DNA of 64,000 nt from Vibrio coralliilyticus (GCF_024449095.1 NZ_CP024628.1:1302001-1366000), one strand, 5' to 3'; positions 16,208 through 24,853 are shown, counted from the first letter of the stretch. A program made the numbers and translations. Notes: generated by a model from the sequence alone, not told the origin.

Positions 16208-17836
16208 TCATGGCGTTGTGTTTATAGCCTGATCTTCTACTGGTTGCGCTGACCCTTTAATAGTTGGCCATGTCAGGATAAACTGAGCCCCTCCCAATGG
16301 TGATGAGGTCACATTCACCTGACCCTGATGCCACTTCATTACTTGACGAACGATGGCCAAACCAAGTCCATGCCCTTTCTCACTGCTTCGTTCTTGGTTA
16401 TCAAGCTGAATAAAAGGCTCAAAGATTTTTTCTTTATCTTGCTCATCAATACCAGGACCATCGTCTTCAATATTGAGGGAATACCCATCATTCTCATAAG
16501 CGAAAGATATCGATATTGTTCTATTGGCAAACCGACTTGCATTCGCAAGAAGGTTTTTCACCGCACGCATTAACCCTGCTTTGTCGATAAAGGCATAGTG
16601 CGAGCGTAAGTGCGGTGAACAATAAAATTTGACCTCCAGATCAACATGCTCTAGACGAAAAAATTCAACCTCCTTCGCCAATTCATCTGCCAGACAACAT
16701 TGGGTAAATTGAGCTATATCTGCAATGCGATTGTATCTTGAAAGCAATAAATTTTGATTGATCAAATGGTCTAGATCTTCAATGCTCGACTGTATGGTCG
16801 TGTGATATTTATCTCTTTGTGCCCGAGGTAAAGCCTCATCCTCTATCATCTCCAAAGCAAAGCGCAACCTATACAATGGGGTACGTAAATCATGGGCTAT
16901 CGCATTGGTCAGCTCTCGCTGACCGGCGATCAATCGTTCAATGTTGTCCGCCATAGTATTAAATGAATGGCTTAATTGCGAAACCACCGATAAGCGAGAA
17001 GCCTTTGCCCGTTTGGAGAGTAACCCTTGTCCAAACTCGTTCGAAGTATGCACCAAGCGCTTGAGATCTCGCCAAAGAGGAAGCACCCACAGAACCAAGG
17101 CCAGAGAAATAATAACGAAGAATAATCCACCAATCGCAGAGGTGAGTTTTAACTGTGTGCTTTGAGACATATCATCATGGACATGAAGCCAGACTCCATC
17201 AGCAACAGGGGCCAGTAGCTCAATTTGTCCTTGTTGATTAATATAACTGACTATTTCTCCTGGCTTTTCTTCAATGGCTGATAAAGCATTGTCAGACAAG
17301 TCCTCGTCGTTTTTTAAACTAATCTGAAACGGAATGATTGTATTCTTCTCAGCTAAGTCCTGAGGCCACTCCTCTCTTGGCAAGGCCCGAAGCTGTTCAG
17401 AAGCAAGGAACAATGAACCCGCAGCTTGATTCAATGCTGCCAATTGAGTCGATTCATTTAACGCAAAGTAGATAAGGTAATTGCTTTGGCCCACGCGTTT
17501 AAGCAGTGCCATTGGGTCCCCAAACAGAAAGGTAATCTCGCCACTCTTAATAGAATGGAAGACTTCTGCATCATCTTGGTATTTATCAAGCGATTCCAAC
17601 TTTAGAGGATAAGCAAAATGCTCGGCATAGGACTGGATAATACCCTGCCATTGTATTTGTGGTTGCGCGAGCAGCTTTCCACTCAAAATATCAAAGTTAA
17701 CGGCATAAACTTGTTTGTAAAACTGCTCTGAAAATGACTCATTCAAACGTTGAATGGGATTAATAGAGGTGGGAATAATCAGCAAGACAATTGGAACAAA
17801 CACCGCCAACCATAGAATAGAAAATGCTCGAATCAC
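16208..17836 (-). CDS. Sensor histidine kinase, RstB-like
   Basis: This is a 542-aa inner-membrane kinase. The GTG start at 17836 overlaps the stop of the response regulator gene by one base (TAGTG), with GAGGA just upstream. A first membrane helix (about residues 2-22) and a second (about 225-248) enclose a periplasmic sensor of about 200 residues. HAMP and dimerisation domains follow, with the phospho-acceptor His315 in AIAHDLRTPLYRLRFALE. The ATPase domain has N (NLLANASRFA), G1 (EDDGPGIDEQD) and G2 (GHGLGLAIV) boxes. The H-box and overall layout resemble RstB. The signal sensed is unknown. Confidence 0.9.
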   Translation of the reverse strand: MIRAFSILWLAVFVPIVLLIIPTSINPIQRLNESFSEQFYKQVYAVNFDILSGKLLAQPQIQWQGIIQSYAEHFAYPLKLESLDKYQDDAEVFHSIKSGEITFLFGDPMALLKRVGQSNYLIYFALNESTQLAALNQAAGSLFLASEQLRALPREEWPQDLAEKNTIIPFQISLKNDEDLSDNALSAIEEKPGEIVSYINQQGQIELLAPVADGVWLHVHDDMSQSTQLKLTSAIGGLFFVIISLALVLWVLPLWRDLKRLVHTSNEFGQGLLSKRAKASRLSVVSQLSHSFNTMADNIERLIAGQRELTNAIAHDLRTPLYRLRFALEMIEDEALPRAQRDKYHTTIQSSIEDLDHLINQNLLLSRYNRIADIAQFTQCCLADELAKEVEFFRLEHVDLEVKFYCSPHLRSHYAFIDKAGLMRAVKNLLANASRFANRTISISFAYENDGYSLNIEDDGPGIDEQDKEKIFEPFIQLDNQERSSEKGHGLGLAIVRQVMKWHQGQVNVTSSPLGGAQFILTWPTIKGSAQPVEDQAINTTP

Positions 17837-18552
17837 TATGCCACATCCTCTGTAGATACACACAACTGGTAACCTATGCCTCGGACTGTTTTGATTAACT
17901 CCGGCTCTTGTGGATCATCCTTTAATGTCCGCCTTAAACGAGAAATACGCCTATCGATCGTTCTGTCCAAGCCATCATATTCAAAGCCACGAATCGATTG
18001 TGCAATCTCATCGCGAGACACCACTTGACCTGCGTTCTTAGCCAATAGATGGAGCAAGTCAAACTCGGAAGTGGTTAGCTTAATCAACTGGTTATCGATG
18101 GTTACTGCTCTATGTTTTAAATTGATCATTAAGTGCCCAAACGTCAACTCATCATTGAGTTTACTTGCAGATTGACGCTGCTGACGACGTAACAATGCAC
18201 GAATACGTGACAGTAACAAACGCGGTTTAACCTGCTTTACCACATAATCGTCGGCGCCAAGTTCAAGCCCCATCACTTGATCAATATCGTCATCCAGCGC
18301 TGTTTGCATCAAGATCATACCTTGATAACCCGCTCTGATGGCTCTGCAGACATCCATGCCACTTTGGCCCGGCAGCATAATGTCAAGAATGACCAGATCC
18401 GGCTGCCCTTCCAAAATGGCATCTACAGCGCGGATTCCATCGGTGATAACATTGACCTCAAACTCATAGTTCTGCAAAAAATCTCTAATTAAATCAGCTA
18501 ATTCCACATCATCTTCAACTAGAGTTATCGTATACGTGTTGGCTGTTAACAT
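17836..18552 (-). CDS. OmpR-family response regulator, RstA-like
   Basis: This is a 238-aa regulator made of a receiver domain (acidic pair EDD near residue 13, phospho-acceptor Asp57 in VILDIMLPG, conserved Lys in VVKQVKPR) and an OmpR-type winged helix. The DNA-contact region reads RTIDRRISRLRRTLKDD, then TVRGIGYQL. The ATG at 18552 is used because upstream residues have no family match. It is the first gene of a two-gene operon with the kinase. Three TGTGAC repeats upstream may be its own binding sites. Confidence 0.92.
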   Translation of the reverse strand: MLTANTYTITLVEDDVELADLIRDFLQNYEFEVNVITDGIRAVDAILEGQPDLVILDIMLPGQSGMDVCRAIRAGYQGMILMQTALDDDIDQVMGLELGADDYVVKQVKPRLLLSRIRALLRRQQRQSASKLNDELTFGHLMINLKHRAVTIDNQLIKLTTSEFDLLHLLAKNAGQVVSRDEIAQSIRGFEYDGLDRTIDRRISRLRRTLKDDPQEPELIKTVRGIGYQLCVSTEDVA

Positions 18553-18609
18553 AGGATAGGTGAGCAAGTGAACGTTAGAAGAACTATAACTCACCGTGAT
18601 AGAAACGAA

Positions 18610-18644
18610 TGTGACTATTTGTGACAAAAGAAAGAAGTTGTGAC
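18610..18644 (-). promoter_or_regulatory. TGTGAC repeats upstream of the response-regulator gene
   Basis: TGTGAC occurs at 18610, 18620 and 18639, at spacings of 10 and 19 bases, about 60-90 bases upstream of the regulator start. OmpR-family regulators usually bind direct repeats one helical turn apart, so this may be an autoregulatory site. This is inference from spacing only. Confidence 0.4.
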
Positions 18645-18869
18645 GAATCTAAGAAATCCACGATTCGCTATTTTCAAACTGACCAGAGCCTTCCCATTAT
18701 CTTATCTCGTTTTTTAGCCAGCGAGCTCTACATAGGCTTACTCACTGATTAGATCGTCCAATACCTGATCCAGTTACTGCATTGATATCAAGTTTAAGCA
18801 CTTTGATTTATAGTATTTAGCCTCTCTTCGCTTTACACTTGACCTATCACTCCGCAACCCACCCCATTC

Positions 18870-19283
18870 ATGCTCAAAATTTCGAACACAGTGACACTTC
18901 AGGCATGGGAAATTCAACTAACGGCAATCCGTGCTCAAGGGGCTGGTGGACAGAACGTGAACAAAGTCTCCTCTGCAATACACTTGCAGTTTGATATTAA
19001 GCATTCAACACTCCCTTCAATATACAAAGAACGTTTACTGGCTTTACAGGATTCTCGAATCTCAAAAGAAGGGGTTATTACTATCAAAGCCCAGCAATAT
19101 CGCACTCAGGAGCAGAATAAAGAAGATGCACTGAATCGTCTCGCTGAGCTGATTCGCTCCGCTAACGTTGTACAAAAAAAGCGCCGTCCTACCAAACCGA
19201 CCCGAGCCTCCAAAGAAAGGCGATTGAAAGCCAAGGGAATAAAGTCACAAACCAAATCTTTACGCGGTAAGGTAAGCCATTAA
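18870..19283 (+). CDS. arfB: Alternative ribosome-rescue peptidyl-tRNA hydrolase ArfB (YaeJ)
   Basis: This 137-aa protein frees ribosomes stalled on mRNA without a stop codon by hydrolysing the peptidyl-tRNA. It has the release-factor signature AQGAGGQNVNKVSSA, with Gly26-Gly27-Gln28 as catalytic GGQ. It ends in a basic tail (KKRRPTKPTRASKERRLKAK) that in ArfB enters the empty mRNA channel. Length matches the family (about 140 aa). The gene appears to be transcribed alone. Confidence 0.95.
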   Translation: MLKISNTVTLQAWEIQLTAIRAQGAGGQNVNKVSSAIHLQFDIKHSTLPSIYKERLLALQDSRISKEGVITIKAQQYRTQEQNKEDALNRLAELIRSANVVQKKRRPTKPTRASKERRLKAKGIKSQTKSLRGKVSH

Positions 19284-19358
19284 TTGTCATAGCGAGTTCG
19301 GCTCATCCAGTCTGCACACTATTGTAACAAAAGGGCTTGTCCGTGTACCACGGCTCAA

Positions 19359-19571
19359 TTAGCCAATCAAAGCGAAAAGCCCCCACTGCTTGCTAGTACT
19401 TGTAATTCCTATGAGCTTACAAATTAGGATCAACGAGAGTGCTCCAAGGATGGCGCGAAATGTACCTATCCAAACTGGGTCAAACCCTGTTAAAGAGAGT
19501 TTCTGAAAAATAAACTGCAAGCCCCAAATGAGTCCAATGGCAAGCAGCGTTAAGTAGTTTTTAAACATCAT
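19359..19571 (-). pseudogene. EamA/DMT transporter remnant (N-terminal 70 residues)
   Basis: This reads as the first two transmembrane helices of a drug/metabolite exporter (LTLLAIGLIWGLQFIFQK, then GTFRAILGALSLILI). It stops at TAA after 70 residues, while EamA proteins are about 290 aa. The remaining eight helices are not found between here and arfB. It is therefore a 3'-deleted remnant, with the deletion endpoint close to 19359. Confidence 0.75.
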
Positions 19572-19646
19572 TTGGATAACCTAAAGTGCATCATTTTCAC
19601 TGGTGTATTTACGTTCTCAATCAAGTAAGTTTTATTGCAATATCAA

Positions 19647-20063
19647 TTACGTCGCTTTAAAAGCAACGGCATCCACCTCTATTTTCATCCCATCAAGCGC
19701 CAGCCTTGGAACTGGGATTAACGTACTGGCTGGTAAGTGATCACATGGCCAACGCTTAAGCATCTCATCGCTCCAGATGTTCAGTTTGCTTTCATTATGA
19801 TCAACGATTAACACTGTAATCTTTAAAACATCGCCGAAACTCAGTGCCTGGGCAGTCAGGGCAATATCCAAGTTGGTTAAAACACTCTGTACTTGTTGGC
19901 GAAAGTCTTCACTTAAACGGTGCTCAACGCCTTCTCCCCCACTTTGACCTGAGATATAGACAAGTTGTCCATTAGATGGAGCCGTTACTGTGTGACAAAA
20001 ACCATATGGCGTAGGATTGAATAGATGTGATGGATTATGAAAAGTGATTGTTTTATCTGACAT
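19647..20063 (-). CDS. RidA/YjgF/YER057c family protein
   Basis: This 138-aa protein belongs to the trimeric imine/enamine deaminase superfamily. The motif PYGFCHTVTAPSNGQLVYIS, then GQSG, and the C-terminal PASTLIPVPRLALDGMKIEV match the fold. The canonical RidA active-site Arg is in a RxxxxVxxLP context; here the equivalent is PASTLIPVPRLA, so the exact subgroup (RidA or Rid1-7) is open. The usual role is clearing reactive 2-aminoacrylate-type intermediates. The EamA remnant follows on the same strand, so an exporter may once have been co-transcribed. Confidence 0.85.
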   Translation of the reverse strand: MSDKTITFHNPSHLFNPTPYGFCHTVTAPSNGQLVYISGQSGGEGVEHRLSEDFRQQVQSVLTNLDIALTAQALSFGDVLKITVLIVDHNESKLNIWSDEMLKRWPCDHLPASTLIPVPRLALDGMKIEVDAVAFKAT

Positions 20064-20250
20064 TTCTAGCTCTCTCTATTGTATGTTCAATTCTCACGCA
20101 CTATAAAAGCTCAACTTAACTTGAGGTCAATGACATTTTTTATAATTTGGCGTGTTTAGAGAAAGGCAAGAGGTAGACAGCACTCCAAGCTCGAAGACGT
20201 TCATTTTCTTGCTCGACAATTATGGGGAAAGGGCTTATTGCGACCAAAAA

Positions 20251-20265
20251 TGTTATGTTATAACA
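20251..20265 (+). promoter_or_regulatory. Zur box upstream of the zur-pyrC2-gammaCA-yeiR operon
   Basis: TGTTATGTTATAACA matches the gammaproteobacterial Zur core TGTTATANTATAACA at all but one position. It lies about 55 bases before the zur start, so the operon is probably repressed by zinc-loaded Zur. Confidence 0.8.
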
Positions 20266-20318
20266 TATTAAAAATACAATAATGGAACACCAGAAAATAC
20301 GCAGTTTGGGTGAAGGTT

Positions 20319-20780
20319 ATGGAAACAATCGAATCAATGGTTAAGCAGGCAGAAAGGCACTGTCTAGCGAAAGGTAAACGACTCACATCAAAAAGGAAGC
20401 AAGTGCTCGCTACTCTTCTTCATGCTAACAAAGCTCTATCTGTTTACGAGTTAATGGATTACGCAAAAGCACATTTTGGTGAAACCATTCAAGCCATGTC
20501 TGCTTATCGCATTTTGGATTTTTTAGAAGAAGAGCACTTAGTCCACCGGCTTAACGTTTCTAGCAAATACGTCGCATGCGCTCACATTCATCACGAACAC
20601 GCCCACGGTGTCCCACAGTTTTTAATTTGTCGTCGATGCAACAAAACGCAAGAGCAGACTTTAGATCCTTCCATGGTCACAACCCTTGAATCAGACGCTG
20701 AACAAGTTGGATTTAAGCTTCTCACACCTCAGGTTGAAATTAATTGCCTGTGCGACGAATGCTGTCAAACCTCCTCATAA
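20319..20780 (+). CDS. zur: Zinc uptake regulator Zur (Fur family)
   Basis: This is a 153-aa repressor read from the ATG at 20319; a GTG at 20310 is an alternative start. The winged helix is at about residues 15-85 (KRLTSKRKQVLATLLHANKA, then MSAYRILDFLEEEHLVHRL). The segment VSSKYVACAH, the CxxC in CRRC and the final CLCDEC are the cysteine zinc sites that mark Zur rather than Fur. A near-perfect Zur box lies upstream, so it is likely autoregulated. It is the first gene of a four-gene zinc-starvation operon. Whether this is the only Zur of the organism cannot be told. Confidence 0.88.
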   Translation: METIESMVKQAERHCLAKGKRLTSKRKQVLATLLHANKALSVYELMDYAKAHFGETIQAMSAYRILDFLEEEHLVHRLNVSSKYVACAHIHHEHAHGVPQFLICRRCNKTQEQTLDPSMVTTLESDAEQVGFKLLTPQVEINCLCDECCQTSS

Positions 20781-20820
20781 CTCCCACATTCAATAATCGA
20801 AAAGGAGATTGCTAAAAGTG

Positions 20821-22155
20821 ATGGCCTCAATACTAATTAAGAATGCCCACATCGTCAGTGAAGGCATAGTGAAGCAAATGGATGTACGTATTGTTGGTCA
20901 GAGAATTGATAAGATTGAAGTGAACATTTCAGCAAACTTTAATGATCAGGTTATCGACGCAAATGGTCACTACCTATTACCGGGCATGATTGATGATCAG
21001 GTACATTTTCGTGAGCCAGGATTAACTCACAAAGGCTCTATCGCTTCAGAGTCAAGAGCTGCTGTAGCCGGCGGGATCACCAGTTACATGGAGATGCCTA
21101 ATGTGAACCCTTCTACAACCACGCTTGAAGCTCTTGAGAAAAAATACGCCATTGCCTCACAGCACTCCGCTGCCAACTATGCATTTTATCTTGGTGCGAC
21201 AGAGAATAACTTAGCTGAAATACAACGTCTTGACCCTTCGAAGCATTGTGGTGTCAAGGTCTTTATGGGTGCTTCGACAGGAGATTTATTGGTCGAACAC
21301 CCACAAGCTCTGGATCGCATCTTTGCACAATCACCAGTATTAATTGTCACGCACTGTGAGAGCAGCCCAATCATTGCCCAAAACCTTGCTGATTTAAAGC
21401 AAACCAACAAACCGATCACAATCAAGGATCACCCAAACATTCGAGATGATAAAGCGTGCTATGCGTCTTCATCTTACGCAGTGTCACTCGCTAAAAAACA
21501 TGGCTCTCAGCTGCATGTTCTCCATATCACCACTGAGAAAGAACTCTCACTGTTCGATCCAGGCCCAATTCAGGGAAAACTCATTACTGCAGAAGCGTGT
21601 GTCCATCATTTGTGGTTTAGCCATCAAGATTACGCGGAGCGAGGTAATTTGATCAAATGTAATCCTGCGATTAAATATCCTAGCGATCGTGATGCATTGA
21701 TCCGAGCTCTTCATACAGGCCACATCGACATTATCGCCACAGATCATGCGCCACATACTTTAGAAGAAAAGCAAGTACCTTATGAGCAAGCGCCTGCAGG
21801 GATGCCACTGGTACAGCATGCTCTACTGAGCTTACTCGATCACGTCAGTAAAGGCCGCCTAAGCCTAACTCAAGTGGTAGAGAAGGTATCGCACAACCCG
21901 GCCATCAGATACGCCATTCAAGATCGTGGTTTTATACGTGAAGGTTACTACGCTGATCTCGTGTTGGTCGATATCAATTTCCCCACAAACGTAACCCACA
22001 GCAATAGTTTATATCACTGTGGATGGAGTCCTTTTGCGGGCCATACTTTCTCTTCAAAGGTCCAACGCACTTGGGTTAACGGCCAACAAGTATTCGATGG
22101 CGAACACGTCATCAGCCAATTTTCAGGCGCGCATGCACTGCTATTCAACCGTTAA
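20821..22155 (+). CDS. Dihydroorotase, second type (PyrC2-like), with Gln in place of the first HxH histidine
   Basis: This 444-aa amidohydrolase would convert carbamoyl-aspartate to dihydroorotate in pyrimidine synthesis. AAGGAGA lies at 20802-20808; ATG 20821 is used, though GTG 20818 is possible. The metal motif reads DDQVHFREPG: Gln60-Val61-His62 instead of HxH. Other ligands remain: Lys in GVKVFMG (bridging lysine), THCES, HVLHI and TDHAPH. The same DDQVHFREPG form is, to my memory, common in Bacteroidetes dihydroorotases, so it need not be inactive. Placement behind zur and before a gamma-carbonic anhydrase and a COG0523 GTPase matches known clusters of backup enzymes used when zinc is scarce. 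A changed metal need is inferred. Confidence 0.85.
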   Translation: MASILIKNAHIVSEGIVKQMDVRIVGQRIDKIEVNISANFNDQVIDANGHYLLPGMIDDQVHFREPGLTHKGSIASESRAAVAGGITSYMEMPNVNPSTTTLEALEKKYAIASQHSAANYAFYLGATENNLAEIQRLDPSKHCGVKVFMGASTGDLLVEHPQALDRIFAQSPVLIVTHCESSPIIAQNLADLKQTNKPITIKDHPNIRDDKACYASSSYAVSLAKKHGSQLHVLHITTEKELSLFDPGPIQGKLITAEACVHHLWFSHQDYAERGNLIKCNPAIKYPSDRDALIRALHTGHIDIIATDHAPHTLEEKQVPYEQAPAGMPLVQHALLSLLDHVSKGRLSLTQVVEKVSHNPAIRYAIQDRGFIREGYYADLVLVDINFPTNVTHSNSLYHCGWSPFAGHTFSSKVQRTWVNGQQVFDGEHVISQFSGAHALLFNR

Positions 22156-22183
22156 CGTAACATCAAACCATTGAGATACTTAC

Positions 22184-22744
22184 ATGTTAAGAAGAAACCC
22201 GAGCGGGCACATGCCTGTCGTCTCCGAAACGGCATTCATTGACCCAACCGCCATCATCTGTGGCAAAGTGATTATCGAAGATAATGTATTTATTGGGCCC
22301 TATGCCGTCATTCGAGCTGATGAAGTCAATGACCAAGGCGATATGGAACCTATTATCATTAAACGTGATACCAATATTCAAGATGGTGTTGTTATCCATT
22401 CAAAATCAGGCGCTTCAGTAACCATTGGTGAACGCTCTTCGATCGCCCATCGCTCAATTATTCATGGCCCCTGTGACATCCGCGATGATGTCTTCATCGG
22501 TTTTAACTCCGTGATTTTTAATGCCGCTATCGGCAAAGGGTGTGTCATTCGCCATAACTGCGTTGTTGATGGACAGGACTTACCTGAAGGGTTTCATGTG
22601 CCGCCAATGACCAATATTGGGGCAGATTTTCAGTTAGCGAGCATTTCCAAAGTGCCTCCTGAATATTCTGCTTTCTCAGAGTCTGTGGTTTCTGCAAATC
22701 ACACCTTGGTTAAGGGATATAGGAGAATAATCAATGAGCTCTAA
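22184..22744 (+). CDS. Gamma-carbonic anhydrase-like hexapeptide-repeat protein
   Basis: This 186-aa left-handed beta-helix protein has repeated [IV]G-type hexapeptides (VIIEDNVFIGPYAVIRAD, CDIRDDVFIGFNSVIF). His72, His89 and His94 (VVIHS, IAHRSIIHG) are spaced like the metal ligands of the Cam/CaiE/YrdA group, so metal binding is probably retained. Gamma-class enzymes can work with iron or cobalt, which would suit a zinc-starved cell as a substitute for zinc carbonic anhydrases. It lies 28 bases after the dihydroorotase gene and overlaps the GTPase gene by 11 bases. The carbonic anhydrase activity is an inference. Confidence 0.8.
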   Translation: MLRRNPSGHMPVVSETAFIDPTAIICGKVIIEDNVFIGPYAVIRADEVNDQGDMEPIIIKRDTNIQDGVVIHSKSGASVTIGERSSIAHRSIIHGPCDIRDDVFIGFNSVIFNAAIGKGCVIRHNCVVDGQDLPEGFHVPPMTNIGADFQLASISKVPPEYSAFSESVVSANHTLVKGYRRIINEL

Positions 22745-23732
22745 ACATCCAATTTCAGCGGTACCGACCAACATCATTACTGGCTTTCTAGGTGCGGGGA
22801 AAACATCCGCAATTCTCCAACTAATGAAACAAAAGCCAGACCATCAGCGCTGGGCAATTCTGGTTAATGAATTTGGCGAAATTGGCGTTGATGGCAGTCT
22901 ATTTAAAGGTCAGCACAAACAACCCGATCAAGTATTCATTCGTGAAGTCCCAGGTGGGTGTATGTGCTGCGCGGCCGGCCTTCCTATGCAAATCGCGCTC
23001 AACCAGCTGCTAACCGAAGCCAAGCCAGATAGACTTCTCATCGAACCAACAGGGTTAGGGCACCCCAAAGAGGTATTACAAGTACTGTCATCAGCACACT
23101 ATCGTGAGGTGTTGTCTTTACAGAAAACATTAACTCTCGTCGACGCTCGTCAACTATCGGATAAACAGTACACACACCACGATACATTCAACCAACAAAT
23201 CGCCATTTCTGACACTATAGTAGGTAACAAGGTCGACTTATATCATGGCGACGAGAAACAACAACTTGAGTCGTATATACAATCCCTATCGGGCTCAGAA
23301 AAAAGAGTGATTTTTTCAAAGTTCGGAGCCATACCCTATCACGAGTTTGAAGGCCCAACACGGGCCAATGAAAAAGCTCATCACCACCACGATCACGGTA
23401 AGCCCAAGGTTTTAGCGGCAGATCTGCCTATGCCAGAAAGTGGGATAATCAAAGCCGTTAATCAAGGGGAAGGGTTCCGAAGTATTGGGTGGCGCTTCTC
23501 ACCTGATAAAGTTTTCTGCCGGAAGAAGCTGACACTAATGCTGCTTGACCTCAAGGTCGAGCGTATGAAAGCCGTCTTTATCACTGACTTAGGAGTACTC
23601 GGCTACAATATGACCTCAGACGGGCTCAGCGAAGCGGTATTGGATGATGGGTTTGAAAGCCGTGTAGAATTCATTTCCCAGCAATTAGACGACAATCTAG
23701 AAGCGAAATTGCTGGCCTGCTTGCTCACTTAA
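22734..23732 (+). CDS. yeiR: COG0523 GTPase, YeiR-like zinc metallochaperone
   Basis: This 332-aa G3E GTPase has Walker A GFLGAGKT (residues 17-24), the family metal site G-G-C76-M-C78-C79, the IEPTGLGHPK switch, and the G4 motif GNKVD. The segments VNEFGEIGVDGSLF and TFNQQIAISDTIV follow E. coli YeiR closely. A His cluster (HHHHDHG, about residue 220) and a CobW C-terminal domain complete it. YeiR-type proteins bind zinc and are thought to deliver it to client enzymes in scarcity. Its 11-base overlap with the previous gene shows tight coupling. Confidence 0.9.
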   Translation: MSSKHPISAVPTNIITGFLGAGKTSAILQLMKQKPDHQRWAILVNEFGEIGVDGSLFKGQHKQPDQVFIREVPGGCMCCAAGLPMQIALNQLLTEAKPDRLLIEPTGLGHPKEVLQVLSSAHYREVLSLQKTLTLVDARQLSDKQYTHHDTFNQQIAISDTIVGNKVDLYHGDEKQQLESYIQSLSGSEKRVIFSKFGAIPYHEFEGPTRANEKAHHHHDHGKPKVLAADLPMPESGIIKAVNQGEGFRSIGWRFSPDKVFCRKKLTLMLLDLKVERMKAVFITDLGVLGYNMTSDGLSEAVLDDGFESRVEFISQQLDDNLEAKLLACLLT

Positions 23733-23738
23733 TCATCT

Positions 23739-23767
23739 CGGAGGGATTGTTGCCACATTTCCCTCCG
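23739..23767. terminator. Hairpin between convergent yeiR and aspartoacylase genes
   Basis: CGGAGGGA pairs with TCCCTCCG over a 13-base loop, 7 bases past the yeiR stop. It has no T run in either direction. Confidence 0.6.
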
Positions 23768-23776
23768 CTTCTATCG

Positions 23777-24640
23777 TCATAGAGTGATACGTATTTTCTC
23801 TGCTAGTGCCATGGCAATATTGCTGGTGCAATAGGCACTTTCATTAATAAAGTGCGGGTACACTTCCTTCTCTCCCTGCCAATGCACGTCATAGCCAAAG
23901 AAAGTAGCGAGCAGTGGCTCCCCCGGCTTAACAACTTCAAAGTCTTTCCCACAAACTGTCGGATGAACCGTTGCAAGACGCATCCCATCACCATCCAGAG
24001 GGAATGAAACTTCCTCTGTATATCGATAGGCATCGTAACTTGCACCCATGGTCGCTTTACCCAAATTATGCAGTTCAACAAAGTCTAATATAGCAGTGAG
24101 CAATTGCTTCATAAGCTCTAATGTTTCATATGTCAGAGAGCTATGTGCCTGAGCTCCTACTTCCAACATAATACCGTATTGACCGACTGAGCATAAATAA
24201 GGTTGCTCAGCCCATGGTTTTCGGTCTTCAAACAATACGTTAGCCTCTGGCATACGATGCTTCACATAGGCTCCCATCTGCCGATAAAAAGGAACGTGTG
24301 ACAACAAAATCAATGTCGCGCCCATATTGCTGGTCGTGTTGTGTAAATCAACAATTAGCTGATTTTCGACTTGCGCATGTTGATCACGGAAGAAAGCTGC
24401 TAGGTTTGCTTCTTGTGACTCCTTAACAGGTGCAGTAGCGGAAAACTGACGGTTGAGATCAACATCAATGAACCGCACGTTCTTTTTCACCGCTTCTGGG
24501 TTAGCGACAACACTTTTCACTTCAAACGTTGAACGCTCAACCGAATAGTTCCCATCTTTGATCAACTTCTGAAGGTACAAACCGGTTAATTCATTACCAT
24601 GGGTACCTGCCACGACAAGCACTTGATTCAATTTCTGCAT
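23777..24640 (-). CDS. Aspartoacylase (AspA/AstE family deacylase)
   Basis: This is a 287-aa zinc-type carboxypeptidase-fold deacylase read from the ATG at 24640. GTHGNELTG holds the metal ligands His14 and Glu17, and VDLHNTTSNMG holds His100. VDLNRQF is the substrate-binding Arg block. These motifs and the ending (EVYPHFINESAYC) resemble animal aspartoacylase/aminoacylase-3 more than AstE. The reaction would be removal of an acyl group from N-acyl-aspartate or a related N-acyl amino acid. It is convergent with the zinc operon but has its own Zur-like box upstream. Substrate and reason for zinc control are unknown. Confidence 0.82.
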   Translation of the reverse strand: MQKLNQVLVVAGTHGNELTGLYLQKLIKDGNYSVERSTFEVKSVVANPEAVKKNVRFIDVDLNRQFSATAPVKESQEANLAAFFRDQHAQVENQLIVDLHNTTSNMGATLILLSHVPFYRQMGAYVKHRMPEANVLFEDRKPWAEQPYLCSVGQYGIMLEVGAQAHSSLTYETLELMKQLLTAILDFVELHNLGKATMGASYDAYRYTEEVSFPLDGDGMRLATVHPTVCGKDFEVVKPGEPLLATFFGYDVHWQGEKEVYPHFINESAYCTSNIAMALAEKIRITL

Positions 24641-24675
24641 AACAATAGGTTCCAACTCCAAAAGGGAAATGAGTA

Positions 24676-24690
24676 CGTTATAACATAACA
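24676..24690 (-). promoter_or_regulatory. Zur-like box upstream of the aspartoacylase gene
   Basis: On the minus strand the site reads TGTTATGTTATAACG, two mismatches from TGTTATANTATAACA and one mismatch from the box at 20251. It starts 35 bases upstream of the gene's ATG, a position suitable for repression. Confidence 0.7.
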
Positions 24691-24827
24691 ATCAATATAA
24701 GTAACTTAGAGATGAAATGCTCTGATTTAATCAAATTAAAAAAATAGATAAATATGATCTTCGTAAGCGTTTTTCAGAGATTTAGCACTATTATTTCTGC
24801 TTGGTTCACCAAAAGGTAACGACTAAG

Positions 24828-24853
24828 AAAAAGGCCACTGACATGGCCTTTTT
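24828..24853. terminator. Bidirectional terminator downstream of the YdcF-like gene
   Basis: AAAAAGGCCA pairs with TGGCCTTTTT over a 6-base loop. T runs appear on both strands. It lies 14 bases past the minus-strand stop of the DUF218 gene. Confidence 0.9.
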
